From positions 6,965 through 70,964 of the forward strand of contig DASZDK010000089.1 of assembly GCA_035942035.1 (NCBI GenBank): a DNA stretch of 64,000 nt. The letters are read 5' to 3'. Within the stretch, counting starts at the first letter, position 1; each line of letters opens with the position of its first letter. Under the pieces are notes generated by a model. It was not told the origin of the DNA, searched no databases, and saw nothing but the letters and a program-made list of their open reading frames with translations. Shown piece after piece: positions 61,208 through 64,000 of this stretch. Both the position numbers and the translations under genes were made by a program. Source of the DNA: JAHWJR01 sp035942035. Its GTDB lineage: Bacteria > Actinomycetota > Acidimicrobiia > Acidimicrobiales > CADCSY01.

Positions 61208-62416
61208 TCAGCTGCCGGGCGCTCCGGGACCGAGGTGCCACACGCCCCCGAGGGAGACCAGCCCGCCCTCGGTCTCGTGGGGGGTGCCGGGGTCCACGTC
61301 GAAGCGGACGGCCCGGTGGCGATGATCGTAGGTGTGCAGGGCGGCGTAGTCGGTGACGGAGGCGGAGGCGTCGTAGGTGCCGGGGAGGAGAAGGAGGCGG
61401 TCGACGACGAGGTCCACCACCCCGTCGCCTTCGATGCGCTCGGGCACCAACCCGGACTGGCGGGTGGTGGGGTGGGTGAGCTCGACGCCTTGGAGCGTGT
61501 GCAGCGCCATGGCGAACACCGGCCGTTCGACGGGCTGGCTGGCGGCGTAGTGCATGCGGAAGGTGACGGCGTCGCCGGTACGGGCCCTGGTCACGGGTTC
61601 GCCTGAGGCGTCGAGCACCTCGAGCTGCTCCACCACCACCTCGCCCGATCCCCAGCGGGAGCCCAGTCCACCCTCGTCGGCCCGCCCGACGTGGACGTGG
61701 TCGAGATAGGCGTCGACCACCTCGTCGGCGGGCCCGATGTGGCGTAACCGGCCCTCGTCGACCCAGCCGACCACGTCACACAGCGAGCGCACGGAGCCGA
61801 GGTCGTGGGTGACGATGACGATGGTGATGCCCTGAGCCTTGAGCTGGAAGAACTTCTCGTTGCACTTGCGCTGGAACTGCTCGTCCCCCACGGCCAGGAC
61901 CTCGTCGACGAGGAGCACGTCGGGGCCGACGTTGATGGCCACCGAGAAGCCCAGCCGCACGTACATGCCCGACGAGTAGTTCTTGACCGGGCTGTCGATG
62001 AAGCGCTGGAGGCCGGCGAAGGCGACGATGTCGTCGAACTTGCGATCGAGCTCCTTGCGGCCCAGGCCGAGGATCGAGCCGTTGAGGTAGACGTTCTCCC
62101 GGCCGGAGAGCTCGGGGTGGAAGCCGGCCCCGAGCTCGAGCAGGGCCGACACCTTCCCCTCCACCGAGATGTGGCCCGAGTCCGGCCGCAGGATCTTGGC
62201 GATGCACTTGAGCAGCGTGCTCTTGCCCGAGCCGTTCTCGCCGATGAAGCCGAAGGTCTTGCCGGAGGGGATCTCCAGGGAGACGTCGCGCAGCGCCCAG
62301 TGCTCCTCGTAGCGGCTGCGGCCTCGCCGCATGAGGGTGGCCTTCAGGCTCTGGTTGCGCTCCTGGTAGAGCCGGAAGCGCTTGGAGACGGCGTCGACGG
62401 TGACGGCGGCGCTCAT
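61208..62416 (-). CDS. wzt: ABC transporter ATPase, Wzt-type with C-terminal domain
   Basis: A 402-residue ABC protein: Walker A GENGSGKST, the SYSSGM-type signature (NYSSGMYVRLGFSVA), Walker B VLLVDEVLAVGDEQF, and THDLGSVRSLCDVVGWVDEG. ELGAGFHPELSGRENVYLNG is typical of polysaccharide exporters. A beta-rich C-terminal domain from about 255 resembles Wzt glycan-terminus-recognition domains. It forms the motor of a Wzm-Wzt exporter with the upstream permease gene, 22 bases away. Start ATG 62416. Confidence 0.92.
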   Translation of the reverse strand: MSAAVTVDAVSKRFRLYQERNQSLKATLMRRGRSRYEEHWALRDVSLEIPSGKTFGFIGENGSGKSTLLKCIAKILRPDSGHISVEGKVSALLELGAGFHPELSGRENVYLNGSILGLGRKELDRKFDDIVAFAGLQRFIDSPVKNYSSGMYVRLGFSVAINVGPDVLLVDEVLAVGDEQFQRKCNEKFFQLKAQGITIVIVTHDLGSVRSLCDVVGWVDEGRLRHIGPADEVVDAYLDHVHVGRADEGGLGSRWGSGEVVVEQLEVLDASGEPVTRARTGDAVTFRMHYAASQPVERPVFAMALHTLQGVELTHPTTRQSGLVPERIEGDGVVDLVVDRLLLLPGTYDASASVTDYAALHTYDHRHRAVRFDVDPGTPHETEGGLVSLGGVWHLGPGAPGS

Positions 62417-62438
62417 CGTCGCCGTGGGGCTCGACAGG

Positions 62439-63263
62439 TCACAGCTCCTCGGCCAGCTTGGGCTCGAGGCGGTTGAAGACCAGCAGCCCGATGGCCAGGG
62501 CCAGCGCCGACACGACCAGCAGGTAGCCCAGGTCACCCACCGGAGGAATGCGCAGGTCATAGAGCAGGTCGCGGTAGGCCTCCACGAAGCGGACCATGGG
62601 GTTGAGCTCGTAGATGGCCCTGAGGGGCAGGTCGAACCCGAACAGCTCGACGGTCGTCGGCACCACGGTCAGCGGATAGACGATGGGGGTGCTGTAGAAC
62701 CAGAGCTGCAGCAGGATCGCCATGAGGTGCTGCACGTCACGAAAGTAGACGTTGAGCACGCTGAGGAGCAGGCCGATCCCGACCACGAACATCGCTTGCA
62801 CGGCCACCAGCACGACGACCGCCGGCAACCACGGCAGCACCATGTTGCCGGCGATCAGCAGGGCCACGGCGAACACCGCCAGCTCGATCAACAGCGACAC
62901 CAGCCAGGACGCCACGTTGGCGGCCACCAGGATCTCCCGGGGGAAGTAGACCTTCTGGATCAGCGTGGCGTTGTTGATCAGGGCGGTCATCCCCCCGTTC
63001 ATGCCGTTGGCCAGGAAGTTCCACGGAAGCAGGCCGCAGAGCAGGTAGAAGGCGAAGACGTTCATCCCACTGGGGTCACCCGGGGGAATGCGAACCCTCA
63101 GGAACACCAGGAACACCACGGTGAAGATGGCCATGGTGACCAGCGGGTTGAACAGCGACCACGTCCAGCCGAGGATCGAGCGCTTGTACTTGCCCCGGAG
63201 CTCCCGGAGCGTGAGGTTGACCATGAGCTCCCGGGCGTTCGAGAGTTCGGTCAGCGTGGCCAT
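62439..63263 (-). CDS. wzm: ABC transporter permease, Wzm-type
   Basis: A 274-residue ABC-2 permease with six helices: LRGKYKRSILGWTWSLFNP at the start, the FYLLCGLLPWNFLANGMNGG region, TLIQKVYFPREILVAANV, VLNVYFRDVQHLMAILLQLW, YSTPIVYPL and the LNPMVRFVEAYRDLLY end. This is the TagG/Wzm family that exports lipid-linked polysaccharides. GGAG lies ahead of the ATG at 63263. It pairs with the ATPase downstream. Confidence 0.92.
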   Translation of the reverse strand: MATLTELSNARELMVNLTLRELRGKYKRSILGWTWSLFNPLVTMAIFTVVFLVFLRVRIPPGDPSGMNVFAFYLLCGLLPWNFLANGMNGGMTALINNATLIQKVYFPREILVAANVASWLVSLLIELAVFAVALLIAGNMVLPWLPAVVVLVAVQAMFVVGIGLLLSVLNVYFRDVQHLMAILLQLWFYSTPIVYPLTVVPTTVELFGFDLPLRAIYELNPMVRFVEAYRDLLYDLRIPPVGDLGYLLVVSALALAIGLLVFNRLEPKLAEEL

Positions 63264-63455
63264 GAGCGTTCTCCGGGGCACGGGGCCGCAGGGGATGCGG
63301 CGCTGATGCCCGCGTCCAGAAGCGCCGATGATGCCACGGCCCTCGCGGCGGCGGGCGAATCGGTGCCGGTAGCCGGCGGCGTGCTGGGTGACGCCCTGGC
63401 TCCAGGCGGAGCCGGGGCTAGGGTGGCCGGCGATCAGGTCGTCGAGGCGGGTCGG

Positions 63456-64000
63456 GTGGAATTGACAGACGTCAAGCAGCCGGGGACCAGTGACGATCTC
63501 AGGCTCGTCGAGGCCTTCCGTGTCCTCGAACGTGAGCAGATCTCCGTGCTGTCGCTCGACGTGTTCGACACCCTGGTGTGGCGCATCGTCCCCGAGCCGG
63601 TCGACGCCTTCGTCTTGTTGGGCCAGCGCCTGCACGATCGGGGGCACCTCTCGCCCCACGTGCCCGTCGAGCTGTTCGCCCGTCTCCGGGAACGGGCGGA
63701 GCGCAAGGCCCGCAGCCGCGTGCCGGTCGACAAGGTGCCGGAGATCTCACTCGAGCAGATCTACGACGAGATGCCGGCGCACCTGTTCAACGGGCTCGGG
63801 CCCGAGGTCCTGGCCGGGCACGAGGTGGCCCTCGAGCACGACATCATCTTTCCTGACCTCGACATCGCCCACCTGGCCCGCCACGCCCAGGACCAGTACG
63901 GCGCCCGGGTCGTCCTCGTCTCGGACACCTACCTGTCGCCGGCCCAGCTGCGAAGCGTCGTCGCCTGCGAGACCGTGGCCGACCTGGCCATCTCTGAGGT
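63456..64000 (+). CDS. HAD-superfamily hydrolase, N-terminal part
   Basis: The frame is open to the right edge, giving about 181 residues. It has the HAD nucleophile motif LSLDVFDTLVWR, a large cap insert after it (VDAFVLLGQRLHDRGHL to about residue 110), and the motif II region VVLVSDTYLS. HAD proteins with this beginning in surface glycan clusters are often long and joined to a glycosyltransferase domain, which would lie outside the window. Starts at GTG 63363, 63381, 63423 or 63456 are all possible; 63456 is a tentative choice. Confidence 0.65.
   Translation, partial: MELTDVKQPGTSDDLRLVEAFRVLEREQISVLSLDVFDTLVWRIVPEPVDAFVLLGQRLHDRGHLSPHVPVELFARLRERAERKARSRVPVDKVPEISLEQIYDEMPAHLFNGLGPEVLAGHEVALEHDIIFPDLDIAHLARHAQDQYGARVVLVSDTYLSPAQLRSVVACETVADLAISE

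Overview
The window is about 70% G+C and reads as one chromosomal stretch of an actinobacterium without mobile elements. Several genes point to that phylum: a mycothiol-dependent formaldehyde dehydrogenase (3854-4939), a DprE1/DprE2 pair (35696-37898), F420 genes (38195-39855), an AccA3-type biotin carboxylase next to BirA (17740-20335), and many genes that start 6-9 bases after a TANNNT -10 hexamer and so look leaderless. A non-mycolate, Acidimicrobiia-like lineage is my guess; nothing here proves it.

The left part (1-22 kb) is mostly housekeeping: the end of a thioredoxin-reductase-like gene, a DUF72 gene, a low-GC decayed stretch (1276-2283), divergent sufE and sulfurtransferase genes, mycothiol/formaldehyde detoxification, a matrixin-like protease, metH, pepA, a cardiolipin-synthase-like gene, a sirtuin, a rhodanese-ThiF fusion, an LpdA-like flavoprotein, the acetyl/propionyl-CoA carboxylase alpha chain with birA, and pabC/pabB.

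From 22.3 kb to the right edge lies a long cell-surface glycan region. It begins with an LCP-family transferase and a GT-C membrane glycosyltransferase. A UDP-xylose module follows (ugd, uxs, GT2), then a membrane protein with paired histidines, a nucleotidyltransferase and an epimerase. An unusual trio comes next (small membrane protein, two-part methyltransferase, membrane phosphatase-superfamily protein), then dprE2-dprE1. An operon of three GT4 glycosyltransferases has cofD-cofE at its end. After it come epimerases, several polytopic GT-C or DUF2142-like proteins, a UGM-like flavoprotein, a GT2 and a STELLO-like glycosyltransferase. The right end holds a SpoIID-domain protein and a peptidoglycan amidase with the same C-terminal 45-residue repeats, a Wzm/Wzt-type exporter, and the start of a HAD-family protein.

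A working model is that nucleotide sugars (UDP-xylose, epimerised hexoses, DPA-type arabinose donor) are made here and used by cytoplasmic GT2/GT4 and periplasmic GT-C enzymes. The product would be exported by Wzm/Wzt, attached to the wall by the LCP protein, and the wall remodelled by the amidase/SpoIID pair. The trio at 31.5-35.5 kb, the amidase/SpoIID pair and the paired-histidine membrane protein are the least familiar parts. No tRNA, rRNA, CRISPR array, transposase or integrase was seen.
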